From Egaibacter sp046050465 (GTDB taxonomy: Bacteria > Pseudomonadota > Gammaproteobacteria > Burkholderiales > Burkholderiaceae_C), in the NCBI GenBank assembly GCA_046050465.1, contig JBJOPS010000025.1, positions 1 through 47,587 on the forward strand: 47,587 bases of DNA. The letters are read 5' to 3'. Within the stretch, counting starts at the first letter, position 1; every line of letters starts with the position of its first letter. The notes beneath the pieces are model-generated. The model did no database searches. It was given only the letters and a program-made list of their open reading frames with translations, and was not told the DNA's origin. Both the position numbers and the translations under genes were made by a program. Positions 20,367 to 27,444 of the stretch are shown one piece after another.

Positions 20367-22655
20367 ATGCAAATGTCTGATCAGATCATTCTGAAAGATA
20401 TCGTTCTGGTGGGTGGCGGTCACAGCCATGTGGTGGTGTTGAAGCGCTTTGGCATGAGGCCTATGGTGGGCGTGCGTCTCACACTTATTTGTACTGATGT
20501 GGATGCACTGTACTCGGGCATGTTGCCGGGCTATGTAGCCGGTCACTACGACTATGACGATGTCTACATTGATCTGAGCCGCTTGGCTGTGTTCGCTGGC
20601 GCCCGTCTGTACCGTGATGAAGTTATCGGATTAGACCGGGCAAATAACAAGGTGCTTTGTCGCAACCGCCCGCCGGTACCATACGACGTCTTGTCCATCA
20701 ACATCGGCTCAACGCCGCGACTGACCGACGTAGCCGGCGCAGCAGCGTATGCAGTGGCGGTCAAGCCGATCCGACGCTTCAACAATCGCTGGCTGTCGCT
20801 GTTGGATCGTGTGCGGCAACATCCGGGTAAAACAATCATCGCGGTGGTGGGAGCCGGCGCGGGCGGAGTTGAGCTGTTGCTGGCAATGCAGTACCGTTTG
20901 CGCAACGAACTGCGCAGATTGGGACGTAACCCGGATGAGCTGGTGTTCCATCTGTTCACTGACAAAAAGAACATTCTCCCAACTCACAACACTGGTGTGC
21001 AGCGAATTTTTGACCGGGTGTTGAGTAAGCGCCAAGTGATCGTGCACCGCCTGGCCACCGTCAATCGGGTGATGGCTGGCCGCCTACAAACCATATCCGG
21101 CGAGGTAATTGACGCGGATGAAATTATCTGGGTGACCCGCGCAGGAGGTGCAGCCTGGCTGCAGGACACAGGTCTTGCACTGGATGCAGATGGGTTTATC
21201 CAGGTTTTTGACACGCTTCAAACAGTGGCTGATCCCAACATCTTTGCGGCGGGTGACGTGGCCAGCATGGTGAACTTTCCCCTCGAAAAGGCGGGCGTTT
21301 TTGCGGTGCGCCAGGGCCCGCCACTGGCTGCGAACCTGCGCCGTGCAGTGCAGGGGGCGGCGCTGGCGCCCTATCATCCGCAACGTTCCTGGCTGGCACT
21401 CATCAGCACGGGTGACCGGCACGCCGTGGCATCGCGCAGCTGGCTGGGCTTCGCAGGAGGCTGGGTGTGGACCTGGAAAGACTGGATTGACCGTCGCTTC
21501 ATGCGCAGGTTTCAGAACTTGACGTCCATGAATCCGGGTGAAATGTCTGCACCGCCCCCGATGCAAGGTGCCGTGAAGCTCAGTCAGGAGGAATCGCTGC
21601 AAGCCGTATCGGCCATGGCCATGCGTTGCGGCGGCTGCGGCGCCAAGGTCGGGGCCACGGTGTTGTCCCGTGCGCTGGGCAACCTGCACCCGCTGAACCG
21701 TGATGACGTAGTGATCGGCCTGAAAGACCCGGATGACGCCGCTGTGGTGCGCGTCCCACCCGGCAAGGCCATGGTGCATTCGGTGGACTTCTTCCGCTCG
21801 TTCGTTGACGACCCCTATATTTTTGGCAAAGTGGCCGCCAACCATGCGTTGGGCGATATCTGGGCCATGGGCGCCGAGGCGCAGTCAGCCACGGCCATTG
21901 CCACCGTGCCACCAGGTCTCGAGTCCAAGGTGGAAGACGTGCTGTTCCAGATGATGTCGGGTGCGCTGGAGATTTTGAACGAGGCCAACTGTGCTCTGGT
22001 CGGTGGGCATACTGGCGAAGGCACGGAGCTTGCGCTGGGTTTTGCCGTGAACGGGCTGATTGGCGATGATCCCGCCAGGATTTTGCGCAAGAGCGGCATG
22101 AACCCCGGCGACGTATTGATTCTGACCAAGCCCATTGGCACCGGTACCTTGTTTGCTGCCCATGCCCGTCTGGCCGCTAAAGGCCGCTGGATCGATGCCG
22201 CGCTGCAATCGATGGTCGTCTCGAACCGTTTGGGGGCGAAGTGTCTTAGCGAATTTGGCGCAACCGCCTGCACCGATTTGACGGGCTTTGGCCTGCTGGG
22301 CCACCTGTTGGAAATGACCCGCCCATCCGGGGTGGATGCGGAATTGAGTCTTTCTGCATTGCCGTTGCTGGATGGTGCAGAGGAATGTGTGGCAGCCGGC
22401 ATCGTCAGTTCACTGCAAAGTGCCAATGTGCGACTGCGTCGCGCGCTGCGCAATCAGGAATTAATGGCTATGCACCCGCGTTATCCGCTGATCTTTGACC
22501 CGCAAACTGCCGGGGGCCTGCTGGCAAGTGTTCCGTCCGGTCAGGCGGATGCCTGCGTAGCGGCGTTGCGAAAACTGGGCTATGCCAGCACGGCTGCGAT
22601 TGGCCGGATTCTGGTGCACGGTAATACCGTTGAGCCGATTATCCTGACCACTTGA
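20367..22655 (+). CDS. selD: Fused FAD oxidoreductase-selenide, water dikinase
   Basis: 762-residue two-domain protein. Residues 1-390 are a pyridine-nucleotide-disulfide-type oxidoreductase (IVLVGGGHSHVVVLKRFGM, IAVVGAGAGGVELLLAMQYR, NIFAAGDVA). Residues about 415-762 are SelD, which makes selenophosphate from selenide and ATP: MRCGGCGAKVGATVLSRAL has the catalytic cysteine (not selenocysteine) and the lysine, followed by DDAAVVRV, ANHALGDIWAMGA, LVGGHTGEGTEL and FDPQTAGGLLASVP. Such fusions are known in some bacteria; the oxidoreductase may supply reduced selenium, which is inference. No selA, selB or mnmH lies in the window. Confidence 0.92.
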   Translation: MQMSDQIILKDIVLVGGGHSHVVVLKRFGMRPMVGVRLTLICTDVDALYSGMLPGYVAGHYDYDDVYIDLSRLAVFAGARLYRDEVIGLDRANNKVLCRNRPPVPYDVLSINIGSTPRLTDVAGAAAYAVAVKPIRRFNNRWLSLLDRVRQHPGKTIIAVVGAGAGGVELLLAMQYRLRNELRRLGRNPDELVFHLFTDKKNILPTHNTGVQRIFDRVLSKRQVIVHRLATVNRVMAGRLQTISGEVIDADEIIWVTRAGGAAWLQDTGLALDADGFIQVFDTLQTVADPNIFAAGDVASMVNFPLEKAGVFAVRQGPPLAANLRRAVQGAALAPYHPQRSWLALISTGDRHAVASRSWLGFAGGWVWTWKDWIDRRFMRRFQNLTSMNPGEMSAPPPMQGAVKLSQEESLQAVSAMAMRCGGCGAKVGATVLSRALGNLHPLNRDDVVIGLKDPDDAAVVRVPPGKAMVHSVDFFRSFVDDPYIFGKVAANHALGDIWAMGAEAQSATAIATVPPGLESKVEDVLFQMMSGALEILNEANCALVGGHTGEGTELALGFAVNGLIGDDPARILRKSGMNPGDVLILTKPIGTGTLFAAHARLAAKGRWIDAALQSMVVSNRLGAKCLSEFGATACTDLTGFGLLGHLLEMTRPSGVDAELSLSALPLLDGAEECVAAGIVSSLQSANVRLRRALRNQELMAMHPRYPLIFDPQTAGGLLASVPSGQADACVAALRKLGYASTAAIGRILVHGNTVEPIILTT

Positions 22656-22672
22656 TAGGCTAATCAAGTACT

Positions 22673-22722
22673 GGAGCCAAGCTGGGTGCGGTTTTCACGG
22701 GATTTACAGGGATGCGTTTTCC
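22673..22722 (-). pseudogene. 5' fragment of an XafT/DUF3653-like gene, inverted copy
   Basis: The 50 bases read on the minus strand match 24363-24412 at 44 of 50 positions without gaps. In the corresponding frame they encode RKTHPCKSRENRTQLGS, against GKRHPRKSRETRALLGS in the other copy. The frame has a TGA just before and another soon after, so only a fragment remains, ending beside the selD stop. Confidence 0.6.
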
Positions 22723-22738
22723 TTCAGGTCTGCACAAC

Positions 22739-23077
22739 CTAAAACAGGCTTGATTTAGTATGCAGGCTTCGTGGCAACAGGCCCCGAAACTTGGGCTCGA
22801 AGCTATCGACTTTTTCACGGGCTACGCGCTCTCCCTGCATGGCAGACAGTGCGGCCATGACATCAGCCCGCAGATACCAGAGATCATGGGCGTCTTTGGC
22901 ATAACGGACCTTGCGCTCAGTTACAGGAAATGCCTCACGACCAGAGAGCCCCAGGCAATCGAGCATGGCATGACGTATTTCCTCAGTTCTTTCAAGGACG
23001 AATGCACCACCTTCACGGCGGCCAGCTCCAAGGAAGTAATTCACGTTGTGCAAGATATTGACAGGTATCCAACGCAT
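22739..23077 (-). CDS. Small protein of unknown function
   Basis: 112 residues starting MRWIPVNILHNVNYFLGAGR. Not matched to a named domain. It is charged and helical-looking, with GLSGREAFPVTERKVRYAKD and DLWYLRADVMAALSAMQGER. The composition suggests a real protein, and I have an unverified impression of similar hypothetical proteins in other Burkholderiales. It lies immediately upstream of the XafT-like fragment on the same strand. The overlapping 137-codon plus-strand frame was judged to be its shadow. Confidence 0.5.
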   Translation of the reverse strand: MRWIPVNILHNVNYFLGAGRREGGAFVLERTEEIRHAMLDCLGLSGREAFPVTERKVRYAKDAHDLWYLRADVMAALSAMQGERVAREKVDSFEPKFRGLLPRSLHTKSSLF

Positions 23078-23245
23078 ATAGCTCGTATCAAAAAACCTGA
23101 TTTATCCGATATTTGTTGTGAGATTACACTCGGGGCTTCATGGATACAAGGGGGTGATCCCTCTATACTGTAATGAATAAACAACAATTAAATCAATTAC
23201 TTGTCATACTGTTATCAAGTTTTACTTAATGAGTGCGTGGTGGAT

Positions 23246-23295
23246 GTTGCCCTATTCCCTATTGCATGCGAGCTTCATGGGAATGGCAGGGCAAC
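23246..23295. other. Long imperfect inverted repeat upstream of the cyclase gene
   Basis: GTTGCCCTATTCCC and GGGAATGGCAGGGCAAC are complementary apart from bulges and surround a 19-base centre containing GCATGC. It lies 74 bases before the cyclase ATG, with no T run, so it is not an obvious terminator. A regulatory or structural role is possible. Confidence 0.45.
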
Positions 23296-23368
23296 ACCAA
23301 ACGATCAGTGTTCACAAGAGGCAGGCTATGCTCTAAACTGGAAGACAATTTAAGGAAGAGTTCAGGGA

Positions 23369-24283
23369 ATGAGTGTCCGCACGACAGTTGTATTTACAGA
23401 TCTGATTGGTAGTACTGGTGTTTTTGAGGCTGTTGGAAACCTCAAGGCTACTGAGGTTGTGACACGTTTGACGGGATGGATTGGTGAACTTTGCGTCGCT
23501 TACGGTGGGCGCGTGGTCAAAACTATGGGGGATGGCGTTCTGGCAGTTTTCCCCGAAGGTCCAGCGGCTATCGATGCCGTAGTCGAGATGCAGCGTAGTC
23601 ATCAGAAAAATATGCTGCATATGCCACCAAATCTTCAGATGCCTATTCGCATTGGGGTCGCCGGAGGTGATGTTGAAATCGTTGCGGGTGATTGTTTTGG
23701 AGATGCCGTCAATGTGGCTGCGCGCCTGAGCGACCTCTCGGGGCCGAATCAGATATGGGCCAACGCAGAGAGTTTGGCCCACGTCAACTTGCGGGAAGGG
23801 GTCCGTATGCGTTCGCTAGGCCCCATCACTATCCGTGGTCGTGCAGAGCCCTGTCGAACTTACCAAGTCGAGTGGAAAGAGGGGGAGTCTACCGAGTTTC
23901 TCACTATGCAAGCCGCCTTGGACTCGAGAATTGGAGAGCCGCCGGCTGATGTACTTGGCGGACAGATCGAGCTCACATGGCTGGATTCCACGAAAGCGTT
24001 TAAATCGTTTGAGATGCCAATCCACATTGGAAGGGTTCAAGACGTTGAATTTTTGGTCAACGACCCACGTGTTTCTCGTACCCATGCGCGCATTGAGTGG
24101 CGTAATGGCAGTGTGATGCTGGTTGATGTCAGTACGTATGGCGTATGGGTTCGATTCGTTGGTGCAACTTCTGACTTGATTCTGAGGCGGGAAGAGTGTG
24201 TCTTACACGGTCGTGGCGAAATTGCTTTAGGGGCCTCTTTTAACGACCTTAGTGTGCCAACGGTCGCTTTTTCAATCACTTGA
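23369..24283 (+). CDS. Class III nucleotidyl cyclase with C-terminal FHA domain
   Basis: 304 residues. The N-terminal catalytic domain (1-165) has the metal aspartates in VVFTDLIGSTGVF and KTMGDGVLAVFPEGPAA and the substrate and transition-state region GDCFGDAVNVAARLSDLSG, so it is probably active on ATP. The C-terminal FHA domain (about 205-300: MPIHIGRVQDVEFLVNDPRV, SRTHARIEWRNGSVMLVDVS, TYGVWV) binds phosphothreonine peptides, so activity may respond to a Ser/Thr kinase; none is encoded nearby. It sits in the accessory stretch between selD and the dif-like site. No transmembrane segment. Confidence 0.88.
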   Translation: MSVRTTVVFTDLIGSTGVFEAVGNLKATEVVTRLTGWIGELCVAYGGRVVKTMGDGVLAVFPEGPAAIDAVVEMQRSHQKNMLHMPPNLQMPIRIGVAGGDVEIVAGDCFGDAVNVAARLSDLSGPNQIWANAESLAHVNLREGVRMRSLGPITIRGRAEPCRTYQVEWKEGESTEFLTMQAALDSRIGEPPADVLGGQIELTWLDSTKAFKSFEMPIHIGRVQDVEFLVNDPRVSRTHARIEWRNGSVMLVDVSTYGVWVRFVGATSDLILRREECVLHGRGEIALGASFNDLSVPTVAFSIT

Positions 24284-24325
24284 ACTGTTCAATGGAGGGG
24301 TTGTACAGACCTTTCCTAGATATTT

Positions 24326-24353
24326 TATTAACATAATATACATCGTATCAAGT
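24326..24353 (-). other. dif-like Xer recombination site
   Basis: On the minus strand: a left arm ACTTGATACGA, centre TGTATA, right arm TTATGTTAATA. Centre plus right arm matches E. coli dif over TGTATATTATGTTAA exactly; the left (XerC) arm is poor. Such half-conserved sites are typical of attachment sites of elements that exploit XerCD. It lies directly upstream of the XafT-like frame, which reads into it. Confidence 0.6.
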
Positions 24354-24421
24354 ACAGTAACGGGAAAAGGCATCCCCGCAAATCCCGTGAAACCCGCGCC
24401 CTGCTTGGCTCCCGCTTCAAA

Positions 24422-24862
24422 TTGCTGCTCTCAGACGCTGGCATGTCGCATGACGCTGCCGCGAAGCTTTTGCAGGTCACGCCTCGAACGATCAAGTACT
24501 GGGTTTCAGGGGCCGTTACCGTGCCGTATGCGGCCTATAAGCTGGTGCGCATCATGAGGGGGTTTGAGCTTCCTGCGGCTGGTTGGGAAGGCTGGCATAT
24601 GCACTCTGGGCGGCTCTGGTCGCCTGAGGGCCGCGGGTTTACCCCTGAGTGTCAGGGCTGGTGGCACTCACTTGTCAGACAAGCGGCCATGTTCCGGCAA
24701 ATGGCGGACCGGGGACGGCAATTGGACATCGCACTACATCGCATGACTGCCGGAACTGAAGGGCTGGTGCGGATGGCGCAAACCGGCCCGGCGAGACCGG
24801 TAGGTCCGACGAGGACGGTGGCGCCAGACGCTCCGACCGGCGCAGCCGGGCGGGCGGCGTAG
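24422..24862 (+). CDS. XafT-like (DUF3653/VC1465 family) Xer-activation factor, start unclear
   Basis: 146 residues from the TTG used here. The first part is an HTH-like region (MSHDAAAKLLQVTPRTIKYW, then VPYAAYKLVRIMRGFELP), then WEGWHMHSGRLWSPEGRGF and CQGWWHSLVRQAAMFRQM, the family signature. XafT of Vibrio TLC phage activates XerCD recombination at dif without FtsK. The frame stays open back to 24332 and encodes family-like sequence (HPRKSRETRALLGSRFK) before the TTG, yet has no ATG or GTG, so the natural start is probably lost or non-canonical. The C-terminal tail GPARPVGPTRTV is a GC-rich extension. Possibly a relic. Confidence 0.7.
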   Translation: MLLSDAGMSHDAAAKLLQVTPRTIKYWVSGAVTVPYAAYKLVRIMRGFELPAAGWEGWHMHSGRLWSPEGRGFTPECQGWWHSLVRQAAMFRQMADRGRQLDIALHRMTAGTEGLVRMAQTGPARPVGPTRTVAPDAPTGAAGRAA

Positions 24863-25013
24863 CCGACCGGCCTAGATTTATATCTATAACACTTTGGCAC
24901 ACATATTATGAAAATTGCCTTTCTTCATTGGGGAAACCTTGCTTTCTTCATTCTTCAAAACTGCGGGGGTAATGTTAATGACTACTAACAGAGCACTTGG
25001 GCATCGTTCAGCT

Positions 25014-25040
25014 TTGAATGGTCACAAATCACGCTATAAT
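25014..25040 (+). promoter_or_regulatory. Promoter of tRNA-Asn
   Basis: A perfect -10 TATAAT ends 11 bases before the tRNA, with TTGAAT 15 bases further upstream as a likely -35. Confidence 0.65.
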
Positions 25041-25051
25041 CTAAGGCTTGT

Positions 25052-25127
25052 TCCTCGATAGCTCAGTCGGTAGAGCGCCGGACTGTTAATCCGTAGGTCC
25101 CTGGTTCGAGCCCAGGTCGAGGAGCCA
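25052..25127 (+). tRNA. tRNA-Asn (anticodon GTT)
   Basis: 76 nt. The acceptor TCCTCGA pairs with TCGAGGA, followed by G and an encoded CCA. The D-arm is AGCTCAGTCGGTAGAGC, the anticodon loop CTGTTAA gives GTT, and the T-arm is CTGGTTCGAGCCCAG. Confidence 0.97.
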
Positions 25128-25145
25128 AAAACTCTAATGAAATCA

Positions 25146-25180
25146 AGCCCTTACGCCACAAGCGTTAGGGCTTTTTTTCT
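25146..25180 (+). terminator. Terminator after tRNA-Asn
   Basis: AAGCCCTTACGC, a short CACAA loop, then GCGTTAGGGCTTTTTTTC: an 11-bp stem with a T run. Confidence 0.88.
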
Positions 25181-25343
25181 TTCTGGCTCGCCGTTGCTAC
25201 CAGTAGCAATGTAAGAGTCCGGGCAAATCGGACGTTTGGTATTCGCAGCAGATTGCTAAAACTGCAGTCGCCCAAGGCCGCGACGCCAGCACGATCAAAA
25301 AGAACATGATTGCCTGAGCGGCAACGATTCAAACCCTGCTGCT
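25181..25343. other. Non-coding stretch with a possible gene remnant
   Basis: No gene with a start is seen. A plus-strand frame around 25229-25318 reads DVWYSQQIAKTAVAQGRDAS and then a stop, which looks protein-like and may be the end of a lost gene. Confidence 0.3.
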
Positions 25344-25697
25344 TCAAGCCGCCTTCAAATACATGTCGATGTGCATCGACGTATAGGGGCACAGCACGCC
25401 GCCGCCTTCGGTACGCTCCAGCAGGCCCAGCTCCGCCAAAATGCTCACGTCCTCATGCACGCGCTTGACATCGCGGCCCACTACCCGCGCCAGCTCGCGC
25501 ACGGACAGTTCACCCTTGCCCTGCGCTGCCCGCACAATTTCCCAGCGCTTTTCAGACAGTTGGCCAAAGAAGTGGCCGGGGCTCTCAAAGTTCAGCACCT
25601 CGCCCTGGTAAGTGGCCGCTGTAGCCGCCTTGCCCGCAGCGCGCAACGCGCCTTTCCAGTCGGGTTGCAAAGTGATCGTCAAAAATCGTTCGGTCAT
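25344..25697 (-). CDS. HVO_A0114-like winged-helix antitoxin/regulator
   Basis: 117 residues. The helix-turn-helix part is EKRWEIVRAAQGKGELSVRE, LARVVGRDVKRVHEDVSILAELGLLERTEGGG, a MarR/winged-helix pattern as in the HVO_A0114 DNA-binding family. It overlaps the stop of the TumE-like gene by 4 bases, an arrangement of toxin-antitoxin pairs in which this partner is the antitoxin and autorepressor. Confidence 0.75.
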   Translation of the reverse strand: MTERFLTITLQPDWKGALRAAGKAATAATYQGEVLNFESPGHFFGQLSEKRWEIVRAAQGKGELSVRELARVVGRDVKRVHEDVSILAELGLLERTEGGGVLCPYTSMHIDMYLKAA

Positions 25698-25978
25698 AGT
25701 GTTCTCCTGACGGCAACCGCCGCAATAAAGTCTTCCACCAACTGCTCCACACTGACAAAGGTGTAGGGCACCTCGGTGCCATCCAAATGGCAGTGGTCCC
25801 CCTTGCCGCGCTCATTGTCAAAGCCCACCACCCGCACACCATCCACCACATACACGGCACGGTACTTGTAGCCATGCTCTGTAGGCGGCACCAGCTCGGG
25901 CACTTTCCACACCACCAATTCCAGAATCGCCCCCTCGGGCGTGATGTTCTTGAAACGGGTAATCAGTTCGGCTTGCAT
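25694..25978 (-). CDS. TumE-like (DUF6516) putative toxin
   Basis: 94 residues from the ATG at 25978: MQAELITRFKNITPEGAILE, VVWKVPELVPPTEHGYKYRA, VDGVRVVGFDNERGKGDHCH, then YTFVSVEQLVEDFIAAV. This matches the DUF6516/TumE toxin pattern with conserved HGYKYR and DNERGKGDH. The frame is open further upstream to 26059, but the ATG follows a promoter-like sequence so closely that the longer start is unlikely. Paired with the winged-helix gene downstream. Confidence 0.75.
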   Translation of the reverse strand: MQAELITRFKNITPEGAILELVVWKVPELVPPTEHGYKYRAVYVVDGVRVVGFDNERGKGDHCHLDGTEVPYTFVSVEQLVEDFIAAVAVRRTL

Positions 25979-26014
25979 GTTGGCAATTATGCCAACACAG
26001 AAGCGATATTGCAA
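25979..26014 (-). promoter_or_regulatory. TA promoter and operator, probably leaderless
   Basis: On the minus strand, TTGCAA (26009-26014), a 17-base spacer and CATAAT (25986-25991) place the transcription start at or next to the toxin ATG. The perfect dyad GTTGGC/GCCAAC (25979-25996) surrounds the -10 box, well placed for autorepression. Confidence 0.6.
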
Positions 26015-26015
26015 A

Positions 26016-26048
26016 GAAAGTTGGGCGGAAAGTTTTCGCCCAACTTTC
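26016..26048. other. Perfect hairpin upstream of the TumE module
   Basis: GAAAGTTGGGCG and CGCCCAACTTTC pair perfectly over 12 bases around a 9-base AT-rich loop. There is no long T run on either side, and it lies just upstream of the module's -35 box. Confidence 0.6.
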
Positions 26049-26214
26049 ACCCCGGGCAAAGAGCCGTTTCTCGCTGCTTTGTTCCTGGTCGCTCACCCCT
26101 TTCTCCCTCTGAAACACCACTCACGAAAGGCAGCCGCGTGGGCCTTTTATCGCCCAAAACGCCCAGCCAAAGTTGCGTCTGAGTTTGTTCCATACCCGTC
26201 AAAGAGGACCCAAC

Positions 26215-26472
26215 ATGACGACCACCATCCTGCGCATTGCACAAGGCTTGTGGACCAAGCCCGTGAGCCTGGGGCCGCGTGCCGTGGGCTGGGCATGGCG
26301 GTATCCCGCCGTGCCCACTGAGCAAAGCTACAGCGCCTCGAACATGGAAAGCGGTGATGTTGGGTGCGTTGCCACCAGCGCAAAGCGCCATTCAATCGGC
26401 AGCGCGCCCGGCATGACCGCGCTGGCGGAGGGAATCACAATGCTGGCGCGCCGAAGGATCGTCTGTGCCTGA
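26215..26472 (+). CDS. Possible small ORF of unknown function
   Basis: 85 residues starting MTTTILRIAQGLWTKPVSLG, with AGAGGA 6 bases before the ATG. No family recognised. It is the only plus-strand candidate in this stretch and may be the relic of a mobile-element gene next to tRNA-Pro. Confidence 0.3.
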   Translation: MTTTILRIAQGLWTKPVSLGPRAVGWAWRYPAVPTEQSYSASNMESGDVGCVATSAKRHSIGSAPGMTALAEGITMLARRRIVCA

Positions 26473-26524
26473 CGCCTTTGCGGAAGCTGATCAAGCCCTT
26501 GCGCAGCACAATTTATAAGCCAAA

Positions 26525-26577
26525 TAGGCTGCTATCCATCGTGGAACGTGCATAAGCAGCTATCAATAACGTAGCAC
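26525..26577 (+). repeat. Small dispersed repeat, intergenic copy
   Basis: AGGCTGCTATCCATCGTGGA, ACGTGCATAAGCAGCTATCA and ATAACGTAGCA: the same GCNNAAGCAGCTATNA...TAGCA core as the other copies, with a diverged left half. Confidence 0.5.
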
Positions 26578-26662
26578 ATGTATCAGGCTACACCACTTCC
26601 AGCTTTCACTGCGGTTGGGACAACGGTTGGGACAATGGCCAATTCTGGAGTCACAAAGAAGG

Positions 26663-26694
26663 AAGGACTTAGAGCATTTCTGCGCTAAGTCCTT
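26663..26694 (-). terminator. Terminator after tRNA-Pro
   Basis: On the minus strand AAGGACTTAGCGC, loop AGAAAT, then GCTCTAAGTCCTT followed by CCTTCTTT. It lies just beyond the CCA end of tRNA-Pro and likely ends the whole thrS to tRNA-Pro cluster. Confidence 0.7.
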
Positions 26695-26702
26695 GATTCA
26701 TA

Positions 26703-26779
26703 TGGTCGGTGTGAAAGGATTCGAACCTTCGACCCCTTGCACCCCATGCAAGTGCGCTACCAGGCTGCGCCACACACCG
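26703..26779 (-). tRNA. tRNA-Pro (anticodon GGG)
   Basis: 77 nt: CGGTGTG acceptor paired with CACACCG, then A and an encoded CCA. The anticodon loop ATGGGGT gives GGG, the D-arm is GGCGCAGCCTGGTAGCGC and the T-arm is AGGTTCGAATCCT. Its place after the MerR gene is the common Burkholderiales order. Confidence 0.97.
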
Positions 26780-26826
26780 ATCAAGCTTTCGATTATAACG
26801 TGAGGAAGCAGGGTTTCTGCGGTGGG

Positions 26827-27288
26827 TCAAAGCGTGGAAGTGAGCATTTCGCGAATGGCAAACAGCTCGCGGCGGACCAGCGTGAGCTTGTCGGCACTGG
26901 CATCATGCCGATCTTCGAACTGGCCTTCGAACTGGCTGTCGTCAAAATCTTCCCGCCCGGCGTCACCCAACTCAATCACCTCCACGCCTTCCAGCATCAC
27001 CTCGCCATTGCGCTTTTTATCGCGCTCCAGCTGCAGCAATTCCTGCATTTTGTTGCGCGCGCCGCTAATGGTGAAACCCTGGTCGTACAGCAAATCACGA
27101 ATCCGGCGGATCATCAGCACTTCATGATGCTGGTAGTAGCGGCGGTTGCCGCGTCGCTTCATCGGGCGCAGCTGCGTGAACTCCTGCTCCCAATACCGTA
27201 GCACATGGGGTTTTACACCACATAAATCGCCTACCTCACCAATGGTGAAATAGCGCTTGGCCGGTATCGAAGGAAGACTATTCTCCAT
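26827..27288 (-). CDS. MerR family transcriptional regulator
   Basis: 153 residues from the ATG at 27288. An N-terminal MerR helix-turn-helix (KRYFTIGEVGDLCGVKPHVL, RYWEQEFTQLRPMKRRGNRR, YYQHHEVLMIRRIRDLLYDQGFTI) is followed by a short acidic tail that lacks metal-binding cysteines. In many Proteobacteria this gene follows ihfA, as here; its targets are not established. An in-frame TTG three codons upstream is possible but less likely. Confidence 0.88.
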   Translation of the reverse strand: MENSLPSIPAKRYFTIGEVGDLCGVKPHVLRYWEQEFTQLRPMKRRGNRRYYQHHEVLMIRRIRDLLYDQGFTISGARNKMQELLQLERDKKRNGEVMLEGVEVIELGDAGREDFDDSQFEGQFEDRHDASADKLTLVRRELFAIREMLTSTL

Positions 27289-27444
27289 TGAAATCAATGC
27301 TGTACGAAGGAAAGCTTCGAGGTTACTCTAAGTCTTCAGATGACGCAAAGGGAGTTTTGAACCCGGCGTGTGAAATACGTCAAGGTTTGCGACAAAGTAC
27401 GCGAAATCAACGCACCAAAACCGTGCGGAACGTTGTAAAGTGTT

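Noticed and set aside
22760..23173. A 137-codon plus-strand frame
   Set aside because: It overlaps the more protein-like 112-codon minus-strand frame and lacks a ribosome site; judged a shadow.
24890..24925. A second dif-like sequence (CATATTATGAAAATT) after the XafT-like gene
   Set aside because: Only part of the XerD arm fits and there is no XerC arm or proper centre.
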